DNA of 64,000 nt from Oscillospiraceae bacterium (GTDB lineage Bacteria; Bacillota; Clostridia; Oscillospirales; Acutalibacteraceae), in NCBI GenBank assembly GCA_009785335.1, contig WQWM01000001.1:62001-126000 (forward strand), written 5' to 3'. The notes below the pieces were generated by a model. The model saw nothing but the letters and a program-made list of their open reading frames with translations. It searched no databases and was not told the origin of the DNA. How positions within the stretch are numbered: position 1 is the first letter of the stretch; every line of letters begins with the position of its first letter. A program made the translations under genes and the position numbers. Below are positions 16,747 through 23,762 of this stretch, piece by piece.

Positions 16747-16798
16747 GCGAGCGCAAACATATCCTCCATACAAAACTATTAGAATGACGCGAAGCAGG

Positions 16799-16836
16799 AA
16801 AAAGGATAACCCCCGCTGTCAGGGGAAACAGCGGGG
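16799..16836 (-). terminator. Terminator after the LPQTG surface-protein gene
   Basis: On the minus strand CCCCGCTGT (16836-16828) pairs with ACAGCGGGG (16819-16811) across an 8-nt loop; a T run follows after 7 bases (16803-16799). Together with the hairpin at 16717-16746 it forms a double stop. Confidence 0.65.
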
Positions 16837-16882
16837 ATAAAGGGGGGAGGAGAAGTCCACATGGGACATGAAAAAATCTAAG

Positions 16883-17686
16883 TTAGGCTGCGGCTTTGTC
16901 TTCTTTCACCTTTTTGGCATAGGCAATGCCAAGGTAGCCTGCACCAGCGGAAAGAATCAATGCGGCAACTACTGCGCCTGGGGTTAACGCAAAACCAGTT
17001 TGCGGCAAGCCGGGCAGCACATCTTTGTCATCATCGTCATCGTTGTCATCGTCGTTATCTTCAGCAACTTCGATGGTGCTGCTGGTTTCTTCACTGGAGC
17101 TTTCAATGCGCGGCCAACCGGGGATAACCGCACTAACGGCATTCCACGATGCCACATCATCATCGCCCATGTATTCCACCATGTCGTCAAGAAGTTCGTC
17201 TACACCAATGGTCTGTGAGCCGAAAACGCCTTCTGCATGATAGACAATGAAACCTTGTTCAAAGTCAAAGCCGTCGATGGGACTGTTGCCTTGGATGGCA
17301 AGGAACAAGCCAGAGCCCGGCAATGCAATGTAGTAGGTGTTGTTGTGATACCGAACCGGCATCACGGTATTACCCACGCCCCACTGAAACACGGGCGGGT
17401 TTTGTGCGGCACCGTTGGCCATCATAACTTGATATAGCTGTGAAAAGCCGCTGACGCGAACACGCGTGTTTGTTGTTGTTAGCACTTCTGCATCTTCACT
17501 GCAGTCGCAATCATAGTCTTCGTCGCAGTCGATATCGCAATCTTCGTCGCAATCGCACACGCAAGTGCTGGTTTGGCTAACATCAAGTTGTGCTGCAGCG
17601 GGAATCATTAGCCATGCTGCCAAAAGCAAGCAGGCCAACATCGCGGTAAATAAGCTGATTAGTTTACGGTATTTTATATTAATCAT
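16883..17686 (-). CDS. LPxTG (LPQTG) cell-wall-anchored protein with alternating Cys/Asp segment
   Basis: 267 residues. A signal peptide (about 1-32) leads into a striking Cys/Asp/Glu tract (CVCDCDEDCDIDCDEDYD..., residues about 42-66) holding nine Cys in about 25 residues. A folded middle part follows (VSGFSQLYQVMMANG to VIPGWPRI). Then comes an acidic Asp-run linker and a sortase signal: LPQTG at 227-231, a hydrophobic stretch, and a positive tail (KKVKEDK). Sortase would link it to peptidoglycan. The Cys/Asp tract looks like a metal-binding site exposed outside the cell; that is inference. Promoter at 17722-17750. Confidence 0.85.
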   Translation of the reverse strand: MINIKYRKLISLFTAMLACLLLAAWLMIPAAAQLDVSQTSTCVCDCDEDCDIDCDEDYDCDCSEDAEVLTTTNTRVRVSGFSQLYQVMMANGAAQNPPVFQWGVGNTVMPVRYHNNTYYIALPGSGLFLAIQGNSPIDGFDFEQGFIVYHAEGVFGSQTIGVDELLDDMVEYMGDDDVASWNAVSAVIPGWPRIESSSEETSSTIEVAEDNDDDNDDDDDKDVLPGLPQTGFALTPGAVVAALILSAGAGYLGIAYAKKVKEDKAAA

Positions 17687-17721
17687 AAATAATCGTCCTT
17701 TCTTTTGCAGGTCGCTTTACT

Positions 17722-17750
17722 ACAATACACCGTTAACGCGCTACAGTCAA
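17722..17750 (-). promoter_or_regulatory. Promoter of the LPQTG protein gene
   Basis: TTGACT (17750-17745), 17-bp spacer, TATTGT (17727-17722) on the minus strand, about 36 bp before the start codon. Confidence 0.65.
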
Positions 17751-17799
17751 GCCCTTTCGCCAAGAAAAGTGAGCATGTTTGGGCACGAAAACACCAAAC

Positions 17800-17835
17800 C
17801 CCCATTATTCGGCAATAAACAGCCAAGCAATGGGG
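17800..17835 (-). terminator. Possible terminator after the tail-like gene
   Basis: On the minus strand CCCCATT (17835-17829) can pair with AATGGGG (17806-17800) across a 22-nt loop, followed by GTTTGGTGTTTTC. The long loop makes this a weak call. Confidence 0.4.
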
Positions 17836-17878
17836 ATTTTTATCCAATTAGCGCAATGCAGAATTTTCCGCTGTGCAA

Positions 17879-19066
17879 TTACACGCGATAAGCGATGCAT
17901 AAATCAAAAGCACGCGCATTTGCCGTGGCTGTGGGCATAATTTGAATCGCGCCGGCCATTGTGATGCGCACCGGTATGCTCGGATTCAATATAGTCCCCG
18001 ATGCGGTGACTGATGTGCGATTGAGGTAAGCGCCTGCAAACACCATTTGCGTGTGCGGCCTAAACCCCTCTGGCAGTGTTGCAACAGTGAACGCGTTGCC
18101 GCTGTTTGGGAAAAGCTCCGGTGCTTCTGGCGTTCCGCGCATCACGGATAAATGCAGATAGACCATACCAAAAGGATCCCGTGAAAGGCGAGTGAGGTTG
18201 TCTCGGTCAAAATAGTTGCCGGGGAATGTAATTCTATGCGGCGTGATCCATTCCACGCCACCACCAATGGCTGCGGTTGGAATTTCGCGCCAGGTTGTCC
18301 ATGACGTATTGTGCCAAGCGCGTGAAAAAATGCGGCCGTTGTTGTGATAAAAAAGCTGTGTGCCACGGTTCACGGTTGAGGCATAGTAAATCAAAATCGC
18401 ACTATTGCCAGCTGAACCCGTTGTTGCCACCGGCGCATTCGTTGTGGCAACTGCAACGCGATAAATGCCCTCTGCGCGAACTTCGTTGAGGTTCGTGTTC
18501 GGCACATCAATTGAAGTGCCGCCGGTCGGTCCGGTTGGGCCAACTGGCCCTTGAGGACCTTGAGGGCCTTGGGGTCCGGGTGGAATGACTAGGTTGTCAA
18601 TGTCATCAAAGATTCCACGGGCAGAGTCTAGCTGCGCCATGAGCTGGTTGATATGACCCAGCGCAAAGGTATGCAGGGTTTCGCCTTGGCCGGCAATGCC
18701 TTGCTCGAATTCCAGCACAAAACTGGCGGATTTTGCAACCGTTACGCACTGTCCTTGCACTTGTCTGTGTGCCTCCACCTGCACACGCACAAAGCTGGCG
18801 TTGGTGATGAGCTGCGGCAGGTCACAGAAAATAACGCCATTTTGGGTGTAGGCTATGCCCGCACTGCCGGGATATATGTTGCCGATGGGCACGCGATTGC
18901 CCTTATCCATTGGATCAAAACTGAGGGTATAGTAGTCGAAACCGCTGCGCAGGCGTTGCGGCAAGGTGACCTGCAACTGCACGGCGCGATGTTCTCCCAT
19001 GTAGGTGGCGGCTTGCTCTTGCTGCACGGTTTCGTCGTCACGCAGCACAACTCTGATGATTCTCAT
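17879..19066 (-). CDS. Phage baseplate/tail-like protein with collagen-like repeats
   Basis: 395 residues from the ATG at 19066, which has AAAGGAGGAAAC upstream. The N-terminal part (to about 160) resembles the N-terminal domain of phage baseplate upper proteins (BppU type: VQLQVTLP..., FDYYTLSFD). Then comes a collagen-like stretch GPQGPQGPQGPVGPTGP (about 175-195), a beta-rich receptor-type domain, and a C-terminal domain with HRITFPGNYFDRDNL. Collagen repeats trimerise tail fibres but also spore-surface filaments. It overlaps the coiled-coil gene upstream by 29 bp. A prophage remnant, tail-like particle gene or spore-surface protein are all possible. Confidence 0.7.
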   Translation of the reverse strand: MRIIRVVLRDDETVQQEQAATYMGEHRAVQLQVTLPQRLRSGFDYYTLSFDPMDKGNRVPIGNIYPGSAGIAYTQNGVIFCDLPQLITNASFVRVQVEAHRQVQGQCVTVAKSASFVLEFEQGIAGQGETLHTFALGHINQLMAQLDSARGIFDDIDNLVIPPGPQGPQGPQGPVGPTGPTGGTSIDVPNTNLNEVRAEGIYRVAVATTNAPVATTGSAGNSAILIYYASTVNRGTQLFYHNNGRIFSRAWHNTSWTTWREIPTAAIGGGVEWITPHRITFPGNYFDRDNLTRLSRDPFGMVYLHLSVMRGTPEAPELFPNSGNAFTVATLPEGFRPHTQMVFAGAYLNRTSVTASGTILNPSIPVRITMAGAIQIMPTATANARAFDLCIAYRV

Positions 19067-19325
19067 GCGATGTTTCCTCCTTTGTGATGTGGTATGCTTC
19101 GGTGCCCTTTTCATAGTAGTTGCGCAGCCAAACCGAAAGCCGCAGCAAATCATTACGCTGCTGCATATGCAGTTCGATCAGCCGTTCTTGCCGTGTAGCC
19201 TCCTGGTGGTTGCCGCCGCGCATGGCGAACATCTTGCGCTGCTTGCATGATTCTATCATGCTGTCTAGGTTGTCCACTTCTGCCTTGTACTGCTTGCCCA
19301 TGTTTGCCAAACTTTGCTGTGTCAT
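19038..19325 (-). CDS. Small coiled-coil protein of the tail-like cassette
   Basis: 95 residues from the ATG at 19325 with GGAAGAG upstream. Highly charged and helical (MGKQYKAEVDNLDSMIESCK, RQERLIELHMQQRNDLLRL), with heptad-like spacing that suggests a coiled coil. No known family. Its 3' end overlaps the tail-like gene by 29 bp, so it contains that gene's ribosome binding site. It may be a chaperone or structural partner of the tail-like protein. Confidence 0.65.
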   Translation of the reverse strand: MTQQSLANMGKQYKAEVDNLDSMIESCKQRKMFAMRGGNHQEATRQERLIELHMQQRNDLLRLSVWLRNYYEKGTEAYHITKEETSHENHQSCAA

Positions 19326-19378
19326 TCTTCTCTTCCTTTCTCCCCGTCTCATTGGATGGACATGTTGTTGCAAAAAAA

Positions 19379-19762
19379 TTATTCCCCTTCTTGTTGCTGC
19401 ACCAGTTCGCCGTAGCGCATCGCATAGCCCAGTGCGCGTTGCAGCTTTTCCTGTGCACAGCGGCGAATGCGCCCCACTTTGGAGTGATGCAAGTCCAGTT
19501 CGCGTCCCACGGCAGCCTCTGTTTTTTCCGCAAGAAGCAAGCCTTGCAGCACCGCACGCTCGCAATCGGTCAGTTCTTCTTGCCAGAGCTCGCCAAGCAG
19601 AGCCAGCAAGGCGGCGTGATTAGCGTCGGATTGCCGCTGCTGTTGTGCCTGCCATTGCGCAAAGACCTGTTGGTCCAGCGTGTCGATATTTTCCATATGT
19701 ATCGAAGGTGGCTGCACACGGCGCAGCAGCCAGGCTCCAATGCCAACGGTTTGTGCGTTCAT
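19379..19762 (-). CDS. Sigma-factor-like (region 4) helix-turn-helix regulator
   Basis: 127 residues from the ATG at 19762; a GTG one codon earlier is less well spaced from AGGAGGA. The C-terminal half has the sigma-70 region-4 pattern: LTDCERAVLQGLLLAEKTEA followed by a HTH helix in VGRELDLHHSKVGRIRRCAQ. The N-terminal half is Gln- and Ala-rich helix without a region 2. This layout occurs in phage late-gene activators (ArpU/DUF1492-like). First gene of the three-gene cassette with the coiled-coil and collagen-repeat proteins, so it probably controls it. Confidence 0.7.
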   Translation of the reverse strand: MNAQTVGIGAWLLRRVQPPSIHMENIDTLDQQVFAQWQAQQQRQSDANHAALLALLGELWQEELTDCERAVLQGLLLAEKTEAAVGRELDLHHSKVGRIRRCAQEKLQRALGYAMRYGELVQQQEGE

Positions 19763-19983
19763 CACACATCCTCCTCCTTTTCGCTTTCGCGATTTGACTC
19801 ACTGAAGAATAGCCGCACTATTATCTTAGCACTAATGGCACAGTTTGTCAACAGTTTTTTGTATTATTTTGCAAATTTTCTCAATTTTCGCCAAAAAGGC
19901 ACGTCATGTGACAAATATTCACTTGACGAAATCAATAGCAACACTCATAATAGAAGAAAGAATTTTGCAAAGGAGCTTTTGCG

Positions 19984-20172
19984 ATGGCAACTATATTGCG
20001 GCGATTACGCAGCCAAAAAGGGCTGACGCAGGCACAGCTGGCGCAGCAATTGCGTGTGCACCAAACTGCGGTTAGCCAATGGGAATGTGGCCGCACCTAC
20101 CCTGACCGCGAAACCATCATTAAACTAGCAGCGTTTTACAGCGTGAGCGCGGATGTTATTTTGGGGCTGTAG
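19984..20172 (+). CDS. XRE-family transcriptional regulator (minimal HTH)
   Basis: 62 residues, a complete Cro/C1-type HTH and nothing else: LRRLRSQKGLTQAQLAQQL and VHQTAVSQWECGRTYPDRET. AAAGGAG nine bases before the ATG. Divergent from the sigma-like regulator of the tail-like cassette (about 220 bp apart), so it could be the repressor of that unit, as in phage control regions. That link is inference from position. Confidence 0.85.
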   Translation: MATILRRLRSQKGLTQAQLAQQLRVHQTAVSQWECGRTYPDRETIIKLAAFYSVSADVILGL

Positions 20173-20192
20173 CGATTTGAAGGCATACAAAA

Positions 20193-20220
20193 AAACACAC
20201 TCGCAGGACGGGTGTGTTTT
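20193..20220 (+). terminator. Terminator after the XRE regulator
   Basis: AAACACAC (20193-20200) pairs with GTGTGTTT (20212-20219); the stem runs straight into TTTT. Convergent with the SOD gene. Confidence 0.55.
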
Positions 20221-20264
20221 GGGTTGCTCTATATATTCTATTATAACCGACTTTTAGAGGATTG

Positions 20265-20876
20265 TCAAGTGTTAGGCGAAGGTTGTTTCGGGGGTTGGCA
20301 ATATAGCTCGCTGGCCCGCGCAAAATTCGCCACCTTAAACCACGCATCAATATAATCTGCGCGCACGTTGAAGTGCTTGAGATAATAGGCGTGTTCCCAC
20401 ACATCAATGCAGGCAAGGGGGCATAGCCCCTGCGATAGCGGCGTATCTTGCCCGCAAGTGTTGACGATGCACAACTGCCCGCGGCGGTTGCAGCACAGCC
20501 AGGTGTATCCTGAGCCGAACACATCCAACGCCCGCGCTTTGAACTGTGCCTGAAACGCTGCCGCGCTGCCATATTGTCGCTGAATTTGTGCGGCAAGCCG
20601 CCCGCTCGGCACACTGCCACCCGGGGTCATGCCGAGGAAGTAGAACTCATGGTTATATACACCGCCTGCGTTGCGCAAGATGGCGGTGTTGCGGCTGCGC
20701 AGCAGCAATTGCTTAACGGTGCATTTTTGCAGCTGTGGGCAGGCTTCCAGTGCGGCGTTGAGATTGTTGACATAGGTTTGCATGTGGCGGTCATGATGCA
20801 ATTGCATGGTTTGGGCATCAATGCATGGCTCAAGAGCGTTGTAGGCATAGGGCAGCGGCGGCAAGGTGAATGGCAT
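20265..20876 (-). CDS. Superoxide dismutase, Fe/Mn type
   Basis: 203 residues, usual length. It converts superoxide to oxygen and peroxide. All four metal ligands are in place: H27 (MQLHHDRHMQTYV), H76 (GGVYNHEFYF), D158 and H162 (CIDVWEHAYYLKH). The usual GSGW is GSGYTWL here and the protein is Cys-rich (eight Cys), which is unusual for the family. Fe or Mn preference cannot be set from sequence. GGAGGGG before the ATG. Cytosolic, no signal peptide; an oxygen-defence enzyme in a probable anaerobe. Confidence 0.93.
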   Translation of the reverse strand: MPFTLPPLPYAYNALEPCIDAQTMQLHHDRHMQTYVNNLNAALEACPQLQKCTVKQLLLRSRNTAILRNAGGVYNHEFYFLGMTPGGSVPSGRLAAQIQRQYGSAAAFQAQFKARALDVFGSGYTWLCCNRRGQLCIVNTCGQDTPLSQGLCPLACIDVWEHAYYLKHFNVRADYIDAWFKVANFARASELYCQPPKQPSPNT

Positions 20877-20971
20877 AATTCCCCTCCATATGTTCCATTT
20901 TTATTATGTTTATGCAATGGTGGGCGGGGGTATGCAAGAGGGGCGACGTCATCGCCGCCCCTGAAATTTGG

Positions 20972-22114
20972 TTAGCATCTGCAATTGCAGTCACATTGGT
21001 TCGCGGCTTCCAGCGCAGCGCGTGCATCCACGATGCCGCCGCTGGCTACTCTGCCGTTGAGCGCAGGCACTCGCCGCGCACTGCGCATGAGCACTTGCTT
21101 GAGATTCGCTGTGGTGAGGCTTGGCTTGTGGGCCTTGACCAGTGCAGCCACGCCTGCCACATGCGGTGCAGCCATGGATGTGCCGTTCATGGAGGAATAG
21201 GTGTTATTGATGTTGGTGCTGACGATGGCAGAACCAGGTGCTGCGATATCTACGCTGCGTACACCAAAGTTTGAAAAGCCCGACAGCGAGCCGTTTTGCG
21301 TGGTAGATGCCACGGAGATGATATTGGGGCTGTCATATGATGCGGGATACATGGGCTGGGTATCGTTGTTTGTGCCGTTGTTGCCTGCCGAAACCACAAA
21401 CAGGCCGTCATATTGCGCAATGGCAAGCCGCAGCGCGCGGGAATAACCACGGCTGCCCCAGCTGTTGTTGAGAATCGGCAAACCTGCACGCCGCGAAAAA
21501 TCAATGGCGGCGATAGCGGTGGCTAGGTCAAACATGCGATTGCCCAGCTTGAAGTTAGCCAAGCCAACGCGCCAGCACACACCCGTCACGCCCAGGTGAT
21601 TATTCCCCAGCGCACCGATGGTGCCTGCCACGTGCGTGCCGTGGCCTTCTTGGTCGCGGCCATCAAACTGACCGGTGCCGGTGGCAACGTTGGCGCGCAA
21701 GTCAGGATGGGTGCTTTCAATGCCGCTGTCGAGCACACCGACGATCACTTGGGTCGTGCCGGTGGCGATGTCCCAGGCTTGCGGCGCACGGATAGCTGTC
21801 ATGCCCCACAGATTGCGAAACAGCGGGTCGTTGGGCACCACGTGTGGATACTCTACATAATCAGGCTCTGCAAACACAACATCTGGATGTGCGTTAAGGC
21901 GGTCGATGGCCGCAAGCACGCCCATTTCATCTTTGTTTCGCAGGTGCAGCAGCACGATTTGCGCAATGCCCTCTTCGTTGTGCTCGGGGCGATAAATCAC
22001 CTCGGCGTTGGTGAAGTCAATGCCGGCGAGCATGGCTTGGCCGGTGAACTCGCGCCGCAACGCAACAATCACCTTGCCGGGGAAATAGCTTTCATTCACG
22101 GGGTTAGTATACAT
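20972..22114 (-). CDS. Subtilisin-like S8 serine peptidase without signal peptide
   Basis: 380 residues. The triad is complete: D129 (VLDSGIE), H158 (GHGTHVAG) and S313 (NGTSMAAPHVAG), with the oxyanion Asn in VSAGNNG. An N-terminal part of about 90 residues looks like an inhibitor-type propeptide (KVIVALR ... VVFAEPDYVEYP), but there is no secretion signal before it. The C-terminus ends in a Cys-rich tail, CDCNCRC. Signal-less subtilases in spore formers include the Csp germination proteases; the Cys tail could also fix the enzyme to a disulfide-linked coat. AGGAGGATGACG precedes the ATG. Confidence 0.9.
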   Translation of the reverse strand: MYTNPVNESYFPGKVIVALRREFTGQAMLAGIDFTNAEVIYRPEHNEEGIAQIVLLHLRNKDEMGVLAAIDRLNAHPDVVFAEPDYVEYPHVVPNDPLFRNLWGMTAIRAPQAWDIATGTTQVIVGVLDSGIESTHPDLRANVATGTGQFDGRDQEGHGTHVAGTIGALGNNHLGVTGVCWRVGLANFKLGNRMFDLATAIAAIDFSRRAGLPILNNSWGSRGYSRALRLAIAQYDGLFVVSAGNNGTNNDTQPMYPASYDSPNIISVASTTQNGSLSGFSNFGVRSVDIAAPGSAIVSTNINNTYSSMNGTSMAAPHVAGVAALVKAHKPSLTTANLKQVLMRSARRVPALNGRVASGGIVDARAALEAANQCDCNCRC

Positions 22115-22227
22115 AAAAACTCGTCATCCTCCTGTTTTATACATTATAAGGTATACTATGCCGAATGTTGCACAGATGTGCGCTGTGCGACATTTTTGCA
22201 ATTGCGCAAATTTTTTTTGGCAAACGC

Positions 22228-22256
22228 TTGACAACCTGCTCAATCTGTGCTATAAT
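22228..22256 (+). promoter_or_regulatory. Promoter of rplJ-rplL
   Basis: TTGACA (22228-22233), 17-bp spacer, TATAAT (22251-22256) with TGC in front (extended -10). A consensus promoter, as expected for ribosomal protein genes. Confidence 0.93.
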
Positions 22257-22261
22257 GTTTT

Positions 22262-22375
22262 TTGTTCTGCTGAAGACAGCTGGTGGCGGCCATGTGCTGC
22301 GTAAATCCCGCCGAGGAGGAGCACAAGTAATTACATGATTATTGTGTGTCTTTTTGCATGGCAGAAAGGTGCATT
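22262..22375 (+). ncRNA. Ribosomal protein L10 leader
   Basis: The untranslated leader of rplJ-rplL has the conserved elements of the Firmicute L10 leader: GAAGACAGCTGGTGG, then TAAATCCCGCCGAGGAGG. The two parts pair to form the kink-turn-bearing site. Known role: the L10(L12)4 complex binds this RNA and represses its own synthesis. Ends are approximate. Confidence 0.85.
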
Positions 22376-22416
22376 TTTTGTGCCTTGCACTAACGACGAA
22401 AGGAGAACGAAAGCCT

Positions 22417-23016
22417 ATGCCAAGCCCCAAAATTCTGGAGCAAAAGAAGGCCGCCGTGTCCGCCTTGGCCGAAACCCTGCGTGGATCCGTCACGGGCGTG
22501 CTGGTAGAGTACAAAGGCATCAGCGTGGCCGACGACACCAAGCTGCGTGCTGATTTGCGCGCTGCAGGCATTGAGTACCACGTGGTGAAAAACACGCTGT
22601 TGGAACTGGCCGCCAAAGAGGTTGAACTGGACGGTATGGAAGAACACCTCAAAGGTTCAACTGCACTGGCAACTAGCGTTGAAGATTACACCGCTGCTGC
22701 ACGCATTCTGGCTAAGTATGCGCAAACCAGCAAGACCTTCAAAATCAAAAGCGGCTATCTGGATGGCAAAGTGATTGACGCTGCACGCGTTGATGCCCTT
22801 GCCAAACTGCCCTCGCGCGATGTGCTGCTGGCCACAGTTTGCTGTGCATTCCAAGCGCCGATTGCGGCATTTGCACGCGGCCTGCAAGCCATTGTGGACA
22901 AAAGCGGCGAAGTGGTTGAAGCCGCAGCCGATGCGGTTGAAGCTGCCGCAGAAGTGGTTGCCGAAGTTGCAACCGAAGCCCCCGCAGAAGAAGCTCCGGC
23001 ACCTGCCGAAGCGTAA
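22417..23016 (+). CDS. rplJ: 50S ribosomal protein L10
   Basis: 199 residues from the ATG at 22417 (AAAGGAG upstream); the frame is open further but lies in the leader RNA. L10 anchors L7/L12 dimers to form the ribosomal stalk that recruits elongation factors. Core motifs are VLVEYKGISVADDTKLRADL and IEYHVVKNTLLELAA. The C-terminus has a long Ala/Glu/Val tail (VVEAAADAVEAAAEVVAEV...), about 25 residues longer than in B. subtilis L10, of the type that carries L7/L12-binding helices. Confidence 0.96.
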   Translation: MPSPKILEQKKAAVSALAETLRGSVTGVLVEYKGISVADDTKLRADLRAAGIEYHVVKNTLLELAAKEVELDGMEEHLKGSTALATSVEDYTAAARILAKYAQTSKTFKIKSGYLDGKVIDAARVDALAKLPSRDVLLATVCCAFQAPIAAFARGLQAIVDKSGEVVEAAADAVEAAAEVVAEVATEAPAEEAPAPAEA

Positions 23017-23049
23017 CCTTAACATTACATTTTACAAGGAGAAATTATC

Positions 23050-23427
23050 ATGTCTGACAAAACCAAACAAATTCTTGACATTCTCGACAGCATGACCGTG
23101 CTTGAACTTTCCGAAACGGTGAAGGCCATCGAAGAACACTATGGCGTAAGCGCAGCTGCTGCTGTTGCTGTTGCCGCACCTGCTGATGGCGGCGGTGCCG
23201 CTGCTGCGGAAGAACAAACTGAGTTCGATGTGGTGCTGACCAAAGCTGGCGCCAACAAAATCCCCGTGATTAAAGCAGTGCGCGAGCTGACCGGTCTGGG
23301 TCTGGCTGACGCGAAAAAACTCGTTGACGGCGCACCCAGCACCATCAAAGAGAAAATCAGCAAAGACGACGCCGAAGCTTACAAAGCAAAATTGGAAGCC
23401 GAAGGCGCAGAAGTGGAACTCAAATAA
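23050..23427 (+). CDS. rplL: 50S ribosomal protein L7/L12
   Basis: 125 residues, standard. The N-terminal dimerisation helix ([20 protein letters not shown]), Ala-rich hinge (about 32-52) and C-terminal factor-binding domain ([34 protein letters not shown]) are all present. 33 bp after rplJ, AAGGAG site. A strong terminator follows. Confidence 0.97.
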   Translation: MSDKTKQILDILDSMTVLELSETVKAIEEHYGVSAAAAVAVAAPADGGGAAAAEEQTEFDVVLTKAGANKIPVIKAVRELTGLGLADAKKLVDGAPSTIKEKISKDDAEAYKAKLEAEGAEVELK

Positions 23428-23441
23428 GTTTTACAAAACGA

Positions 23442-23478
23442 ACAACCCCTGTCATCAACGACGGGGGTTGTGTTTTTT
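23442..23478 (+). terminator. Terminator of rplJ-rplL
   Basis: ACAACCCCTGTC (23442-23453) pairs with GACGGGGGTTGT (23460-23471) across ATCAAC, then GTTTTTT. Confidence 0.95.
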
Positions 23479-23490
23479 ATGGTGAGCCTG

Positions 23491-23570
23491 TGTAGGGGCG
23501 GCAATTTTGCCGCCCGAAATCTTAAATTGCCATGTTTTTATAGCCCGGGGGATTTATATCCGCCCCTACA
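23491..23570. repeat. Pair of GTAGGGGCGG hairpin repeats, inverted to each other
   Basis: TGTAGGGGCGGC...GCCGCCCG (23491-23516) faces a reverse-oriented copy ending in CCGCCCCTACA (23543-23570). Other copies: 38825-38908, 47882-47962, 48038-48063, 48871-49030, 49781-49806, 53295-53320. Typical of short intergenic repeats in gut Clostridia. Confidence 0.85.
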
Positions 23571-23616
23571 AGTTGCGGGTTAACTCGGTGAAGAAGAAAG
23601 AGGCAAGTCGCGTCGC

Positions 23617-23690
23617 TCCGCGAACCTTCCTCAGACACGCCCGAGGCGTGCCAGCTCCTTCCCAAGGAAGGAGCTAAGGGCTTGTTCTTC
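23617..23690. repeat. Palindromic CTTCC-type repeat (relative of the 15382 element)
   Basis: ACACGCCCGAGGCGTG and AGCTCCTTCCCAAGGAAGGAGCT hairpins in the order and orientation seen in the other members of this family. No coding capacity. Confidence 0.7.
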
Positions 23691-23720
23691 AACCAACATT
23701 AATCAGCTACCGCAAAGCAG

Positions 23721-23755
23721 CTAAAGTTTTTTGGTTCTTTTTTTCAAAAAAGAAC
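23721..23755 (-). terminator. Conserved 3' element (terminator-like) after the gene at 23763
   Basis: On the minus strand GTTCTTTTTT and AAAAAAAGAAC form a hairpin, followed by CAAAAAACTTTAG. A close copy lies after trmD at 38084-38117, again right behind a minus-strand stop codon. Confidence 0.6.
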
Positions 23756-23762
23756 AGAAAAA

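Noticed and set aside
16745-16790. 14-codon ORF on the minus strand starting near a GGAGGATATG
   Set aside because: It ends within the terminator stem and has no conservation evidence; more likely a by-product of the hairpin sequence.
22342-22416. Upstream extension of rplJ to 22342
   Set aside because: It overlaps the L10 leader RNA and lacks a site; the ATG at 22417 gives the standard L10 N-terminus.
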